Notes under the pieces: generated by a model | Database searches by the model: none | The model's input: only the letters and a program-made list of their open reading frames with translations | Told to the model about the DNA's origin: nothing | Origin: Nocardioides sp. | GTDB lineage: Bacteria; Actinomycetota; Actinomycetes; Propionibacteriales; Nocardioidaceae | Assembly: GCF_030150155.1 (NCBI RefSeq) | Contig: NZ_JASLGR010000048.1 | Span: forward strand, 1 to 64,000 | Direction: 5' to 3' | DNA length: 64,000 bases | Shown: piece after piece, positions 33,870-43,218 of the stretch | Layout of the letters: each line of letters opens with the position of its first letter | How positions within the stretch are numbered: position 1 is the first letter of the stretch | Made by a program: the position numbers and the translations under genes

Positions 33870-34667
33870 GTGTCTGAGCAGGAGTTCGAGGAGACCCAGG
33901 TCTCCGTCGAGGCCGAGGCGACCGACGAGGTCGAGACGGACGAGGCGGTCGAGATCGAGGCCTCCGAGGCGCCCGTCGACGAGAACGCCGACGAGGTCGA
34001 GGCCGAGTCCGGCGACGCTGACGAGAATGACCCGCTTGAGGCGTTCCGTCGTGAGCTGTGGGCCAAGCCGGGTGACTGGTACGTGGTGCACACGTACTCC
34101 GGCATGGAGAACCGGGTGAAGTCCAACCTGGAGAACCGCATCATCTCCCTCAATATGGAGGACTACATCCACGAGATCGTGGTCCCCACCGAAGAGGTCT
34201 TCGAGATCAAGAACGGCCAGCGCAAGAAGGTCAAGCGCACCGTTCTCCCCGGCTACGTCCTGGTCCGGATGGACCTCACCGACGAGTCCTGGGCCGCGGT
34301 CCGTCACACCCCGAGCGTGACCGGCTTCGTCGGTCACCAGCACCAGCCGGTCCCGCTGTCGATGACCGAGGTCGAGTCGATGCTCGCTCCGGCCGTCGTC
34401 GCTGCCGCCGAGGCTGAGGCCGAGGCAGTCGCCGCCGGCACCGCCTCCTCTGGTGGTGCGGGCACGATCCTGGCGCAGAAGAAGCCGGTCGAGGTGGCCG
34501 ACTTCAGCGAGGGTGACTCCGTCATGGTTGTCGACGGTCCGTTCGCCACGCTGCACGCGACCATCACCGAGATCAACGCCGAGTCCCAGCGGCTCAAGGC
34601 GCTCGTCGAGATCTTCGGTCGTGAGACCCCGGTGGAGCTCAGCTTCAACCAGGTCAGCAAGGTCTGA
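33870..34667 (+). CDS. nusG: Transcription termination/antitermination factor NusG
   Basis: About 265 residues. An acidic, Glu/Asp-rich extension of about 60 residues precedes the NGN domain ([38 protein letters not shown]). The KOW domain at the end has [15 protein letters not shown] and [14 protein letters not shown]. An Ala/Glu linker of ~35 residues separates the domains. GTG at 33870 is preferred to ATG 33858: GGAG at 33860-33863 is well spaced for the GTG, while the ATG has no ribosome site. NusG binds RNA polymerase (rpoB/rpoC lie 17-24 kb downstream). Confidence 0.92.
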   Translation: MSEQEFEETQVSVEAEATDEVETDEAVEIEASEAPVDENADEVEAESGDADENDPLEAFRRELWAKPGDWYVVHTYSGMENRVKSNLENRIISLNMEDYIHEIVVPTEEVFEIKNGQRKKVKRTVLPGYVLVRMDLTDESWAAVRHTPSVTGFVGHQHQPVPLSMTEVESMLAPAVVAAAEAEAEAVAAGTASSGGAGTILAQKKPVEVADFSEGDSVMVVDGPFATLHATITEINAESQRLKALVEIFGRETPVELSFNQVSKV

Positions 34668-34681
34668 TTTTTTCGTACGCC

Positions 34682-34716
34682 GGTCGGCCCGACTCCTCCG
34701 TGGAGTCGGGCCGACC
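34682..34716 (+). terminator. Hairpin after nusG
   Basis: GGTCGGCCCGACTC-ctccgtg-GAGTCGGGCCGACC is a 14-bp perfect stem just after the nusG stop. The rplK-rplA unit 145 bases on therefore needs its own promoter or read-through. Confidence 0.75.
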
Positions 34717-34859
34717 TGCTTCGGTTTGGTCCGGTCTGATTGCTTCGTTTTGCCCCTGCCGGGGCTCGTGGCTCAGACTGGAGGTTCGGCTGCCCTCCGG
34801 GGCGGTCAGTGGCAGAGGCGCCCGCCTCGTCATGACCACAGGAAGAAAGAGATAGAGGA

Positions 34860-35288
34860 ATGCCTCCTAAGAAGAAGATCGCCGCGCTGGTCAAGGTCCA
34901 GCTCCAGGCTGGCTCCGCTACCCCGGCTCCGCCGGTCGGTACCGCGCTCGGTCCGCACGGCGTCAACATCATGGACTTCTGCAAGGCGTACAACGCCCAG
35001 ACCGAGTCCATGCGCGGCAACGTGATCCCGGTTGAGATCACCATCTACGAGGACCGCACCTTCGAGTTCATCACGAAGACGCCGCCGGCCGCTGAGCTGA
35101 TCAAGAAGGCCGCTGGCATCGCCAAGGGCTCGTCGGTCCCGCAGAAGGACAAGGTCGGCAAGCTGACCAAGGACCAGGTTCGCGAGATCGCCACCACCAA
35201 GCTTCCCGACCTCAATGCCAACGACATTGAGGCCGCCATGAAGATCGTCGAGGGCACCGCCCGCTCCATGGGCGTCACCACCGACTGA
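34860..35288 (+). CDS. rplK: 50S ribosomal protein L11
   Basis: A 142-residue stalk-base protein: [40 protein letters not shown] and the C-terminal RNA-binding [15 protein letters not shown]. Normal length; GAAAGAGATAGAGGA precedes the ATG. Forms an operon with rplA. Confidence 0.97.
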   Translation: MPPKKKIAALVKVQLQAGSATPAPPVGTALGPHGVNIMDFCKAYNAQTESMRGNVIPVEITIYEDRTFEFITKTPPAAELIKKAAGIAKGSSVPQKDKVGKLTKDQVREIATTKLPDLNANDIEAAMKIVEGTARSMGVTTD

Positions 35289-35350
35289 AACGTGGGAGAG
35301 CCGCGCTGGCTCGTTCACCACATCTCCTCTTAAACACTTAAGGAATCACC

Positions 35351-36064
35351 ATGCAGCGCAGCAAGACCTACCGCGCCGCGGCTGAGACGTTCGACAAGAA
35401 CGAGATCTTCAGCCCGCTGGCCGCGATCAAGATCGCCAAGGGTTCGAGCAAGAAGAAGTTCGACGAGACCGTCGACGTCGTCATGCGACTGGGCATCGAC
35501 CCGCGCAAGGCCGACCAGATGGTTCGTGGCACCGTCAGCCTGCCCAACGGCACCGGCAAGACCGTCCGCGTCATCGTCTTCGCGAACGCCGACAAGGCTG
35601 ACGAGGCCCGCGCCGCTGGCGCCGACGTCGTCGGTGGCGACGAGCTGATCGAGAAGGTCGCCGGCGGTTGGACCGACTTCGACGCCGCCGTCGCCACCCC
35701 CGACCTGATGGGCAAGGTCGGTAAGGTCGCCCGCATCCTCGGCCCGCGTGGCCTGATGCCGAACCCGAAGACCGGCACCGTCACGATGGACGTCGCCAAG
35801 GCTGTCTCCGACATCAAGGGCGGCAAGATCGAGTTCCGCGTCGACCGCCACTCGAACCTGCACTTCATCATCGGCAAGGCCTCCTTCACCGAGGCTCAGC
35901 TCGCGGAGAACTACGCCGCGGCGCTCGAGGAGGTGCTCCGTCTCAAGCCGGCCAGCTCCAAGGGCCGTTACATCAAGAAGATCACTGTCTCCACGACGAT
36001 GGGTCCGGGCGTCCAGATCGACGCCAACCGCACCCGCAACGTCGCCGGGGAGGACGAGGCCTGA
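35351..36064 (+). CDS. rplA: 50S ribosomal protein L1
   Basis: A 237-residue L1-stalk protein with [15 protein letters not shown] and the [20 protein letters not shown] block. AAGGAATCACC is the ribosome site. In many bacteria L1 represses rplK-rplA by binding an mRNA mimic of its rRNA site; none was tested here. Confidence 0.97.
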   Translation: MQRSKTYRAAAETFDKNEIFSPLAAIKIAKGSSKKKFDETVDVVMRLGIDPRKADQMVRGTVSLPNGTGKTVRVIVFANADKADEARAAGADVVGGDELIEKVAGGWTDFDAAVATPDLMGKVGKVARILGPRGLMPNPKTGTVTMDVAKAVSDIKGGKIEFRVDRHSNLHFIIGKASFTEAQLAENYAAALEEVLRLKPASSKGRYIKKITVSTTMGPGVQIDANRTRNVAGEDEA

Positions 36065-36090
36065 TCCGCCTCGCTTCACGCGTCACCTCA

Positions 36091-36125
36091 CCAGGGTCCG
36101 TCACCATCACGGTGGCGGGCCCTGG
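36091..36125. terminator. Terminator between rplA and the LuxR gene
   Basis: CCAGGGTCCGTCAC / GTGGCGGGCCCTGG stem with a few mismatches, between convergent genes. Confidence 0.7.
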
Positions 36126-36161
36126 TGCCATTTCGGGCTCCGTTGCCGGTGGGCGACAGGC

Positions 36162-37706
36162 TCAGTCCAGCAGTCCGTGGCGCCGGGCCAGCGCGATCGC
36201 CTCGTCGCGCGAGGCCGCACCGAGCTTGCGGTACAGCCCCCGCAGCTGGGTCTTGAGGGTGTTCGTGCTGACGTGCAGCGACGAGGCCAGCTCGGGCAGG
36301 GTGCCCGGCCCGGCCAGTGCCACGAGGACCCGGCGCTCGGCGGTGGTCAGCAGCCCCACGGCGTACGCCCGGTGCCGACCCCGCGGCTCGGGCAGCGCGG
36401 CGGCGCCCGCCGCCGCCAGGGCGGTGTGCAGGGCCGCAGGCAGCTGCGCGGTGAGCCGGCGCAGGTCCGGGTCGAGGTGGCGGGCGACCACGATCCCCGC
36501 GCCGGCCTCGACGTCGATCGCCTCGATCAGGTGGCGTGCTTCCCGCCGGACCCGGGGATGGCGGGCCTCGCGCTCGGCGAGCACCGCGGCCCGACGTGCC
36601 TGGCTGCGGTCGTCGGCGGCCAGGTGGGTGCGCGCGGACACGAGGGTGTCGAGTCCGGGGATCGCCGACGGGGCGATCTGGGCTACGAGTGGTGCCACCG
36701 CGTCGAGGCGGCCCGCGGCGAGCTCGACCTCGGCGCGGGTCAGCAGCGCGAAGGTGTGGTGCATCGACCCGGTCGGGCCGAGGTCGCGGTGCCGGTCCAG
36801 GGTGGCCGCGACCAGGTCGCAGGCCCGGTCGATCGCTCCGACGTCGACCAGGTGCCGGCTGATCGCCCACAGCGCCAGCGGCCAGAGCTCGTCGTAGGCC
36901 AGGGTCGGCTGCAGGCGGTCGACCAGACCGTCGGCGACGGTGTCGTCGAGGTGGTCCGAGGCGATCAGCAGGTCGGCGATCAGGACCGGCCGGGCCATCG
37001 TGTCGGCCTCGATCAGGGTCGCGGTGTGGGTGGCGATCCCGGACCAGGCCAGCTGCCAGCGGCCCAGCTCCTGGTGGTCGCCGAGCAGGGCGGCCAGGAG
37101 GACGCCGTACGGCGCTGCCGACGGCCCCGCGTAGCCGGTCACGTCCTCGGCACGGGCGGTCCAGGCGTGCTCGACGTCGAGTCGGGCACGGTCGAGGTCG
37201 CCGGCGTGCAGGGCCGCCTGGGCCGCCTGCAGGTGCCAGTAGGCGACGAGCTCGACGGTGGGGGAGAAGCGGGTGCCGCAGGTGGCCTCCAGCAGCGGCC
37301 GCGACCGCTCCGCCAGCCGTACGCCGTCACGGGCCCGCCCCGCGGTGCGCAGGGAGACCATCGCCAGGATCGCGGCCTCGACCAGCGGTCGGCCCCGACC
37401 GGCGCGGATGGTCGCCCGCACCTGGTCGGGCCCTGCAGGCAGGCGGACCCGGTCGGGGTCGTGCGGGAGGCCGCCGATCGCCTCGGCGATCAGACCGGCG
37501 CGGGGCGTGGGCGCGAGCTCGGCGGCGCTCGCCGACCCGGTCAGGTCGAAGACCAGCTCGTGGACGCTGCGGTCGAAGATCAGGGTGCACCAGTGCCGCT
37601 CGACCAGGCCGAGTGCCTCGGCGCGTGCGCCGGCGTCGTAGGCCCTGCGGAACGCCGCGGAGGGGCCGCTCGGGCCGGGCGGCTCCGGGGTCAGGGAGAA
37701 GCTCAT
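36162..37706 (-). CDS. LuxR-family regulator with tetratricopeptide-like sensor region
   Basis: A 514-residue protein. The C-terminal LuxR helix-turn-helix is clear: LTTAERRVLVALAGPGTLPE, ASSLHVSTNTLKTQLRGLYR and KLGAASRDEAIALARRHGLL. The preceding ~440 residues are Ala/Arg/Leu-rich helical repeats, as in the TPR part of MalT/LAL-type regulators, but without the N-terminal ATPase P-loop. So it looks like a shortened LAL. The ATG at 37706 has GAAGGG. Target genes are unknown; it is wedged inside the ribosomal protein cluster but on the opposite strand. Confidence 0.75.
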   Translation of the reverse strand: MSFSLTPEPPGPSGPSAAFRRAYDAGARAEALGLVERHWCTLIFDRSVHELVFDLTGSASAAELAPTPRAGLIAEAIGGLPHDPDRVRLPAGPDQVRATIRAGRGRPLVEAAILAMVSLRTAGRARDGVRLAERSRPLLEATCGTRFSPTVELVAYWHLQAAQAALHAGDLDRARLDVEHAWTARAEDVTGYAGPSAAPYGVLLAALLGDHQELGRWQLAWSGIATHTATLIEADTMARPVLIADLLIASDHLDDTVADGLVDRLQPTLAYDELWPLALWAISRHLVDVGAIDRACDLVAATLDRHRDLGPTGSMHHTFALLTRAEVELAAGRLDAVAPLVAQIAPSAIPGLDTLVSARTHLAADDRSQARRAAVLAEREARHPRVRREARHLIEAIDVEAGAGIVVARHLDPDLRRLTAQLPAALHTALAAAGAAALPEPRGRHRAYAVGLLTTAERRVLVALAGPGTLPELASSLHVSTNTLKTQLRGLYRKLGAASRDEAIALARRHGLLD

Positions 37707-38146
37707 CGGGGCCCTTCGGAGCAGGGGTCGGGGCAGGGTTCGGGGCAGGGGAGGGAGGGGAGGGTGAAGGCGGGGTGAAAACGGGCCGAGACGGGTGAAA
37801 TCTATCGCCCCTCGGTCAGGTCCTGGGACCTGCGGCCGAGTGCCGGGACAGCCGGTCGGCGCGGCGGGTGCCTCGGAGGGGGAGGCATCGTCCCGCCGGC
37901 CGGTGAGGTCCTTCGCGATTTGGATCGGTGCGGCGGACGCCGTACTGTCAGTCCCTGAAACCAGAGACCGCCGGTTATCTGAGGGCATCAGCCTGATGAT
38001 CGAAGGGTTCGCGAGAGCGAGCGGCCTGCGCAGGATTCAGAGTACGAACCCAGCAGTTCATCTGCGAAGTCCACGCCCTGAGCCTGTGCTCAGGGCGTTT
38101 GTCGTTGTGGAGCCGCGGAGGTCTCGTCCACGGAAGAAGGAGACCC
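37707..38146 (+). promoter_or_regulatory. rplJ-rplL promoter and leader
   Basis: No gene is visible in these 440 bases. TTGGAT (37920-37925) and TACTGT (37943-37948) are 17 bases apart, a good promoter for rplJ. It implies a leader of about 190 bases, the length of an L10 leader. The leader includes the hairpin described separately. The divergent LuxR gene starts 212 bases to the left. Confidence 0.6.
38074..38100 (+). terminator. Attenuator-like hairpin in the rplJ leader
   Basis: CGCCCTGAGC-ctgt-GCTCAGGGCG followed by TTTGTCG, 47 bases before rplJ. A terminator here only makes sense as an attenuator or as the L10-leader stem, because no plus-strand gene precedes it. Confidence 0.6.
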
Positions 38147-38791
38147 ATGGCGCGGGCAGAACGTAACGCCGCCGTCGCGGAGATCGTTGACGAGTTCAAC
38201 GCCTCCGCCGGTGCCGTGCTGACCGAGTACCGCGGTCTCACCGTCAAGGAGCTGCAGACGCTGCGTCGCTCCCTCGGTGCGAACGCCAACTACGCCGTGG
38301 TCAAGAACACGCTGACCAAGATCGCCGCCAACCAGGCTGGCTTCACTGGTCTCGATGACTACCTTGCTGGCCCGACCGCCGTTGCCTTCATCAAGGGCGA
38401 CGCTGTCGAGGTTGCCAAGGGTCTGCGTGACTTTGCCAAGGCTAACCCCGCCCTTGTGATCAAGGGTGGATTCCTGGACGGCAAGGCCCTCGACGCCAAG
38501 GAGGTCGGCAAGCTCGCTGACCTCGAGTCGCGCGAGGTTCTTCTTGCCAAGCTGGCCGGCGCCATGCAGGCGTCGCTGGCCCAGGCGCTGTACGTCTTCA
38601 ACGCCCTGCCCACCAAGGCCGCGCAGCTTGCTGCCGCCCTGCAGGTCAAGGCCACCGAAGACCCCACGATCCTCGCAGGTGGTGCCGGTGCTCCGGCTGC
38701 CGCCGAGGAGGCTGCCACCGAGGTCGCTGCTGAGGAGGCTCCCGTCGAGGAGACCACCGAGGCCGCTGCCGAGGAGACCACCGAAGCCTGA
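38147..38791 (+). CDS. rplJ: 50S ribosomal protein L10
   Basis: A 214-residue protein forming the base of the L7/L12 stalk. It has [20 protein letters not shown] and [15 protein letters not shown]. The C-terminus is extended by an Ala/Glu/Thr-rich tail ([20 protein letters not shown] and onward), a common actinobacterial feature. GAAGGAG precedes the ATG. Ends 78 bases before rplL. Confidence 0.96.
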   Translation: MARAERNAAVAEIVDEFNASAGAVLTEYRGLTVKELQTLRRSLGANANYAVVKNTLTKIAANQAGFTGLDDYLAGPTAVAFIKGDAVEVAKGLRDFAKANPALVIKGGFLDGKALDAKEVGKLADLESREVLLAKLAGAMQASLAQALYVFNALPTKAAQLAAALQVKATEDPTILAGGAGAPAAAEEAATEVAAEEAPVEETTEAAAEETTEA

Positions 38792-38869
38792 CCTCTCGGT
38801 CAGCTCGGACACCACCTGAAACCCCGGCCTCTCGTCGTACGACGAGGGCCACATTGAAAGGAAGCCAAC

Positions 38870-39259
38870 ATGGCTAAGCTCAGCACCGCAGAGCTGCTCG
38901 ACGCGTTCAAGGAGCTCACCCTCATCGAGCTCTCCGAGTTCGTGAAGGAGTTCGAGGAGACGTTCGGCGTCACCGCCGCCGCTCCGGTCGCCGTTGCCGC
39001 TGCCCCGGCCGCCGGTGGCGCTGCTGGTGGCGACGACGCTGCCGCTCAGGACGAGTTCGACGTCATCCTCGAGGACGCTGGCGACAAGAAGATCAACGTC
39101 ATCAAGGAGGTGCGCGCCCTGACCTCCCTCGGTCTGAAGGAGGCCAAGGACCTCGTTGAGGCCGCGCCGAAGGCCCTCCTCGAGAAGGTCTCCAAGGACG
39201 CCGCTGAGAAGGCGAAGGAGGCCCTCGAGGCCGCCGGCGCCAAGGTCACCCTCAAGTGA
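38870..39259 (+). CDS. rplL: 50S ribosomal protein L7/L12
   Basis: A 129-residue stalk protein: N-terminal dimerisation helix [20 protein letters not shown], Ala/Pro hinge ([15 protein letters not shown]) and the globular factor-binding domain with [20 protein letters not shown] and [23 protein letters not shown] before the ATG. Followed by a strong terminator that separates it from the mce operon. Confidence 0.97.
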   Translation: MAKLSTAELLDAFKELTLIELSEFVKEFEETFGVTAAAPVAVAAAPAAGGAAGGDDAAAQDEFDVILEDAGDKKINVIKEVRALTSLGLKEAKDLVEAAPKALLEKVSKDAAEKAKEALEAAGAKVTLK

Positions 39260-39297
39260 CCTCTGGGGTAACCCAGCGCTGACGCGTTTTTCTGTCG

Positions 39298-39329
39298 CAG
39301 GGGCGACCACCTTCGGGTGGTCGCCCCTG
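39298..39329 (+). terminator. Terminator after rplL
   Basis: CAGGGGCGACCACC-ttcg-GGTGGTCGCCCCTG is a 14-bp perfect stem with a TTCG tetraloop. Confidence 0.9.
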
Positions 39330-39507
39330 TGTCATTTCCCGCTGTACGCCGCCACCTCCCGGCCCCGCCGGAGGGCTGTCAATGACCGTTCAGGTCCATG
39401 TTTCAGGACCGCTCGGCCCACGACCCGCGCCCTGCTCCGCCCGTAACCTCGATCACACTCGGGCGTTGTGACTGATCAGTAGCAATCAGGCCAGGGATGG
39501 GAGGTCG

Positions 39508-40485
39508 ATGGTCATGGGCGTCGACATCAAGATCGAGCACCTCACGAAGAGCTTCGGCAAGCAGCTGATCTGGGGGGACGTCTCGCTGACGGTCCCCGCC
39601 GGGGAGATCTGCGTGATGCTCGGGCCCTCGGGCACCGGCAAGTCGGTGCTGCTCAAGACCCTGATCGGCCTGATCAAGCCCGACCAGGGCGCCGTCGTGA
39701 TCGAGGGCACCGACCTGGTCTCCTGCTCGGAGAAGGAGCTCTACGAGCTGCGCAAGTTGTTCGGCGTGCTGTTCCAGGATGGCGCGATGTTCGGCTCGAT
39801 GAACCTCTACGACAACGTCGCCTTCCCGCTGCGTGAGCACACCAAGAAGTCCGAGTCCGACATCCGCAAGATCGTGATGGAGAAGATGGACCTGGTCGGT
39901 CTCGTCGGGGCGGAGGACAAGCTCCCCGGTGAGATCTCGGGCGGTATGCGCAAGCGCGCCGGCCTGGCCCGCGCCCTGGTGCTCGACCCGGAGATCATCC
40001 TCTTCGACGAGCCCGACTCGGGTCTGGACCCGGTCCGCACCGCGTTCCTGAACCAGCTGATCGTCGACCTCAACGCGCAGATCGACGCCACCTTCCTGAT
40101 CGTCACTCACGACATCAACACCGCCCGCACGGTGCCCGACAACATCGGCCTGCTCTACCACAAGCACCTGGCCATGTTCGGGCCGCGCGAGATGCTGCTC
40201 AGCTCCGAGGAGCCCGTCGTGCGGCAGTTCCTCAACGCGCAGCGGGTCGGCCCGATCGGTATGAGCGAGGAGAAGGACGCCGACCAGCTCGCCGCGGAGA
40301 AGGACATGGACCTCCCGCCGCTGCCGCCGATCGCGCTCCAGCTCGACCCGTCCAACGGCATCCCGCGGCGCAGCCAGCGACCCGCGGGGGAGTGGTGCCG
40401 GCTCAACGGCGTCGTACCGCCGCCCGGGTCGTTCCAGCCGGACTCGGTCCTGGCCGGGGGCAGGAGCGCCTCCGCGGAGGCCTGA
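39508..40485 (+). CDS. mkl: Mkl/MlaF-type ABC ATPase of the Mce lipid importer
   Basis: A 325-residue ATPase energising Mce transporters. It shows Walker A LGPSGTGKSVLLKTL, signature SGGMRKRAGLARAL and Walker B EIILFDEPDSGLDPV, followed by the MlaF-like DLNAQIDATFLIVTHDINTA. About 60 residues extend the C-terminus. GGGAGGTCG precedes the ATG at 39508 (a second ATG is at 39514). The permease genes follow within 3 bases, so it heads the operon. In M. tuberculosis mkl lies near the same ribosomal genes but alone. Confidence 0.93.
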   Translation: MVMGVDIKIEHLTKSFGKQLIWGDVSLTVPAGEICVMLGPSGTGKSVLLKTLIGLIKPDQGAVVIEGTDLVSCSEKELYELRKLFGVLFQDGAMFGSMNLYDNVAFPLREHTKKSESDIRKIVMEKMDLVGLVGAEDKLPGEISGGMRKRAGLARALVLDPEIILFDEPDSGLDPVRTAFLNQLIVDLNAQIDATFLIVTHDINTARTVPDNIGLLYHKHLAMFGPREMLLSSEEPVVRQFLNAQRVGPIGMSEEKDADQLAAEKDMDLPPLPPIALQLDPSNGIPRRSQRPAGEWCRLNGVVPPPGSFQPDSVLAGGRSASAEA

Positions 40486-40488
40486 CCC

Positions 40489-41274
40489 GTGTCAGCTCTG
40501 TCAGCCGCACGGGTGCTTCGGCCCGTCGGGACCGCAGGCAGGTTCTTCGCCTTCGCGCTCGACGTGTTCCGCAGTCTCTTCCGTCGGCCCTTCCAACTCC
40601 GCGAGTTCATCCAGCAGGCCTGGTTCATCGCGTCGGTGACGATCGTGCCCACCGCCCTGGTCGCGATCCCCTTCGGCGCGGTGATCGCGCTCCAGGTCGG
40701 CGGTCTGATCAAGCAGTTCGGTGCCCAGTCCTTCGTCGGCTCGGCCAGTGTCCTGGCCGTGGTCCGCGAGGCCGGCCCGATCGCGACCGCGCTGCTGATC
40801 GCCGGTGCCGGTGGCTCGGCCATCGCCGCCGACCTCGGCGCCCGCAAGATCCGTGAGGAGCTCGACGCGATGATGGTGCTCGGGATCGACCCGATCCAGC
40901 GCCTGGTCGTGCCCCGGGTGCTGGCCTGCATGCTGGTCTCGGTCTTCCTCAACGGCCTGGTCAGCGTCGTCGGCGTGGCCGGTGGCTACGTCTTCAACGT
41001 GGTCATCCAGGGCGGCACACCGGGCTCCTACCTGGCGAGCTTCACCGCCCTGGCGCAGCTGCCCGACGTGTGGCAGGGCCTGGCCAAGGCGTTGGTCTTC
41101 GGCCTGATCGCCGCGATCGTGGCGTCGTACATGGGGATGAACGCGGCCGGTGGCCCGAAGGGGGTCGGCGACGCGGTCAACATGTCGGTCGTCGTCACCT
41201 TCATGCTGCTCTTCGTCGCGAACTTCGTGATGAGCGCGATCTACTTCCAGTTCGTCCCCTCGAAGACAGGGTGA
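40489..41274 (+). CDS. yrbEA: YrbE/MlaE-type permease A
   Basis: A 261-residue permease with about five membrane helices. The MlaE family core is clear: AGPIATALLIAGAGGSAIAA, LGARKIREELDAMMVLGIDP and GYVFNVVIQGGTPGSY. GTG start 3 bases after mkl. It forms with YrbEB the heterodimeric membrane part of the Mce complex. Confidence 0.93.
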   Translation: MSALSAARVLRPVGTAGRFFAFALDVFRSLFRRPFQLREFIQQAWFIASVTIVPTALVAIPFGAVIALQVGGLIKQFGAQSFVGSASVLAVVREAGPIATALLIAGAGGSAIAADLGARKIREELDAMMVLGIDPIQRLVVPRVLACMLVSVFLNGLVSVVGVAGGYVFNVVIQGGTPGSYLASFTALAQLPDVWQGLAKALVFGLIAAIVASYMGMNAAGGPKGVGDAVNMSVVVTFMLLFVANFVMSAIYFQFVPSKTG

Positions 41275-41278
41275 CGCG

Positions 41279-42127
41279 ATGAGCCTCCTGACCTCGATGA
41301 GCGCCACCGTGAGCAACGTGGTGCGCAAGCCGATGAACGGCCTGGACCACCTCGGCCGCGAGCTGGCGTTCTACCTCAAGGCGCTGGCCTGGATGCCGCG
41401 TGCCGCCCGGCGCTACCGCAAGGAGGTCGCCCGGCTGCTGGCCGAGGTGACCCTGGGCAGCGGTGCCCTGGCCGTGATCGGCGGCACCGTCGGCGTGATC
41501 ACCGCGATGACCTTCTTCACCGGCACCGAGGTGGGGCTGCAGGGCTACGCCGCCCTCAACCAGCTCGGCACCAGTGCCTTCTCGGGCTTCATCAGCGCCT
41601 ACTTCAACACCCGCGAGATCGCCCCGCTGGTCTCCTCGATCGCCCTGGCCGCCACGGTCGGCTGCGGCTTCACCGCACAGCTCGGCGCGATGCGGATCTC
41701 CGAGGAGGTCGACGCGCTCGAGGTGATGGCGGTGCCGTCGATGCCGTTCCTGGTCACCACCCGGATCCTGGCCGGCCTGATCGCGATCGTGCCGCTCTAC
41801 GTGCTCGGCCTGCTGTCGTCGTACTTCGCGACGCGGGTGACGGTGACCACGATCTTCGGTCAGTCCACCGGCACCTACGACCACTACTTCACCACCTTCC
41901 TGCCGCCCGGCGACGTGCTGTGGTCCTTCGGCAAGGTGCTGGTCTTCAGCATCGTGGTGATCCTGATCCACTGCTACCACGGCTACAACGCGTCGGGCGG
42001 TCCTGCCGGTGTCGGTGTCGCGGTGGGCCGCGCGGTGCGCACCAGCATCGTGGCGGTCACCGTGCTCGACCTCTTCCTGTCGATGGCGATCTGGGGCACG
42101 GCGACGACGGTGAGGCTGGCGGGATGA
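41279..42127 (+). CDS. yrbEB: YrbE/MlaE-type permease B
   Basis: A 282-residue permease. It shows LGAMRISEEVDALEVMAVPS, ALAATVGCGFTAQLG and YHGYNASGGPAGVGVAVGRA, the characteristic C-terminal YrbEB block. It ends within ATGA overlapping mceA. About five membrane segments. Confidence 0.93.
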   Translation: MSLLTSMSATVSNVVRKPMNGLDHLGRELAFYLKALAWMPRAARRYRKEVARLLAEVTLGSGALAVIGGTVGVITAMTFFTGTEVGLQGYAALNQLGTSAFSGFISAYFNTREIAPLVSSIALAATVGCGFTAQLGAMRISEEVDALEVMAVPSMPFLVTTRILAGLIAIVPLYVLGLLSSYFATRVTVTTIFGQSTGTYDHYFTTFLPPGDVLWSFGKVLVFSIVVILIHCYHGYNASGGPAGVGVAVGRAVRTSIVAVTVLDLFLSMAIWGTATTVRLAG

Positions 42128-43218
42128 GCGCCCTCAAGTTCCGTGCGCTCGGTGTCTGCTTCCTCGCCCTGATGATCGGCGGGGTGTGGCTGACCTACGC
42201 CGTGTTCACCAAGAAGTTCACCTCGTACGACGAGGTGACGCTCCAGACCACGACGCTCGGCCTGCAGCTGCCCGACCGGGCGGACGTGAAGATCCGCGGC
42301 GTCCTGATCGGCGAGGTGCTCAAGACCACGGCGACGGCCGACGGCGCCACCCTCACCCTCGGGATCAAGCCCAGCCAGCTCCACACGGTGCCGGCCAACG
42401 TCACCGGGGCGATCCTGCCCAAGACCCTCTTCGGCGAGAAGTACGTCTCCCTCGACATCCCCGCGACCCCGTCGTCGCAGTCCCTGCGGACCGGGGCGGT
42501 GATCGCGAAGACCCACGTCGCCACCGAGCTGGAGGCGGTCCTGACCGACCTCTACCCGCTGCTGCGCGCCGTCGACCCGGCCGACCTCAACATGACCCTC
42601 AACGCCGTCTCGACCTCGTTGGAGGGACGCGGCGCCGAGCTCGGCTCGACCCTGGAGACGGCCGACGGCTACCTGAAGAAGCTCAACCCGCAGCTGCCCG
42701 AGCTGATCGACGACCTGCGCAAGACCGCCACCGTGTCGAACACGTACAGCTCGATCATGCCGAAGCTCGCCCAGATCCTGCGCGACTCGATCATCACCAC
42801 CGGAACGCTCAAGGAGCAGCAGCAGCCCGTGCACGACCTGCTCACCAACGTCACCGGCCTGTCCAACACCGCCAAGGCGTTCCTGCTCGCCAACGAGGGC
42901 AGCCTGACCAGCCTGGCCCAGATCAACGACGGCCTGCTCTCCAACGCCGCCCGGTACTCCCCGGAGTTCCCGTGCCTGCTCGGTGGCCTCGACGCCCTGG
43001 GCCAGCGCGAGTCGGGGGTCTTCCGCAACTACACGCTGCACATCGTGCTGGAGACGCTGGCCAAGCAGCCGCGGACCTACACCGCCGCCGACAAGCCGGT
43101 GCTGCGCGAGGACCGGGGTCCGACCTGCGGTCACCTGCCGACCCCGAACTGGTCCCAGGCCAACCCGCTGCGGGTGGTCCCGCAGGTCGACGACGGCGTC
43201 CAGGGGGCCGTCCGATGA
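42124..43218 (+). CDS. mceA: Mce-family protein, first position
   Basis: A 364-residue substrate-binding protein with one N-terminal membrane helix (FRALGVCFLALMIGGVWLTY) and an MCE domain (LGLQLPDRADVKIRGVLIGE). A helical stretch and a C-terminal part with Cys pairs (FPCLLGG, PTCGHLP) follow. It presumably forms the hexameric tunnel with the five following Mce proteins. ATGA overlaps on both sides. The letter is assigned by position. Confidence 0.9.
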   Translation: MSALKFRALGVCFLALMIGGVWLTYAVFTKKFTSYDEVTLQTTTLGLQLPDRADVKIRGVLIGEVLKTTATADGATLTLGIKPSQLHTVPANVTGAILPKTLFGEKYVSLDIPATPSSQSLRTGAVIAKTHVATELEAVLTDLYPLLRAVDPADLNMTLNAVSTSLEGRGAELGSTLETADGYLKKLNPQLPELIDDLRKTATVSNTYSSIMPKLAQILRDSIITTGTLKEQQQPVHDLLTNVTGLSNTAKAFLLANEGSLTSLAQINDGLLSNAARYSPEFPCLLGGLDALGQRESGVFRNYTLHIVLETLAKQPRTYTAADKPVLREDRGPTCGHLPTPNWSQANPLRVVPQVDDGVQGAVR

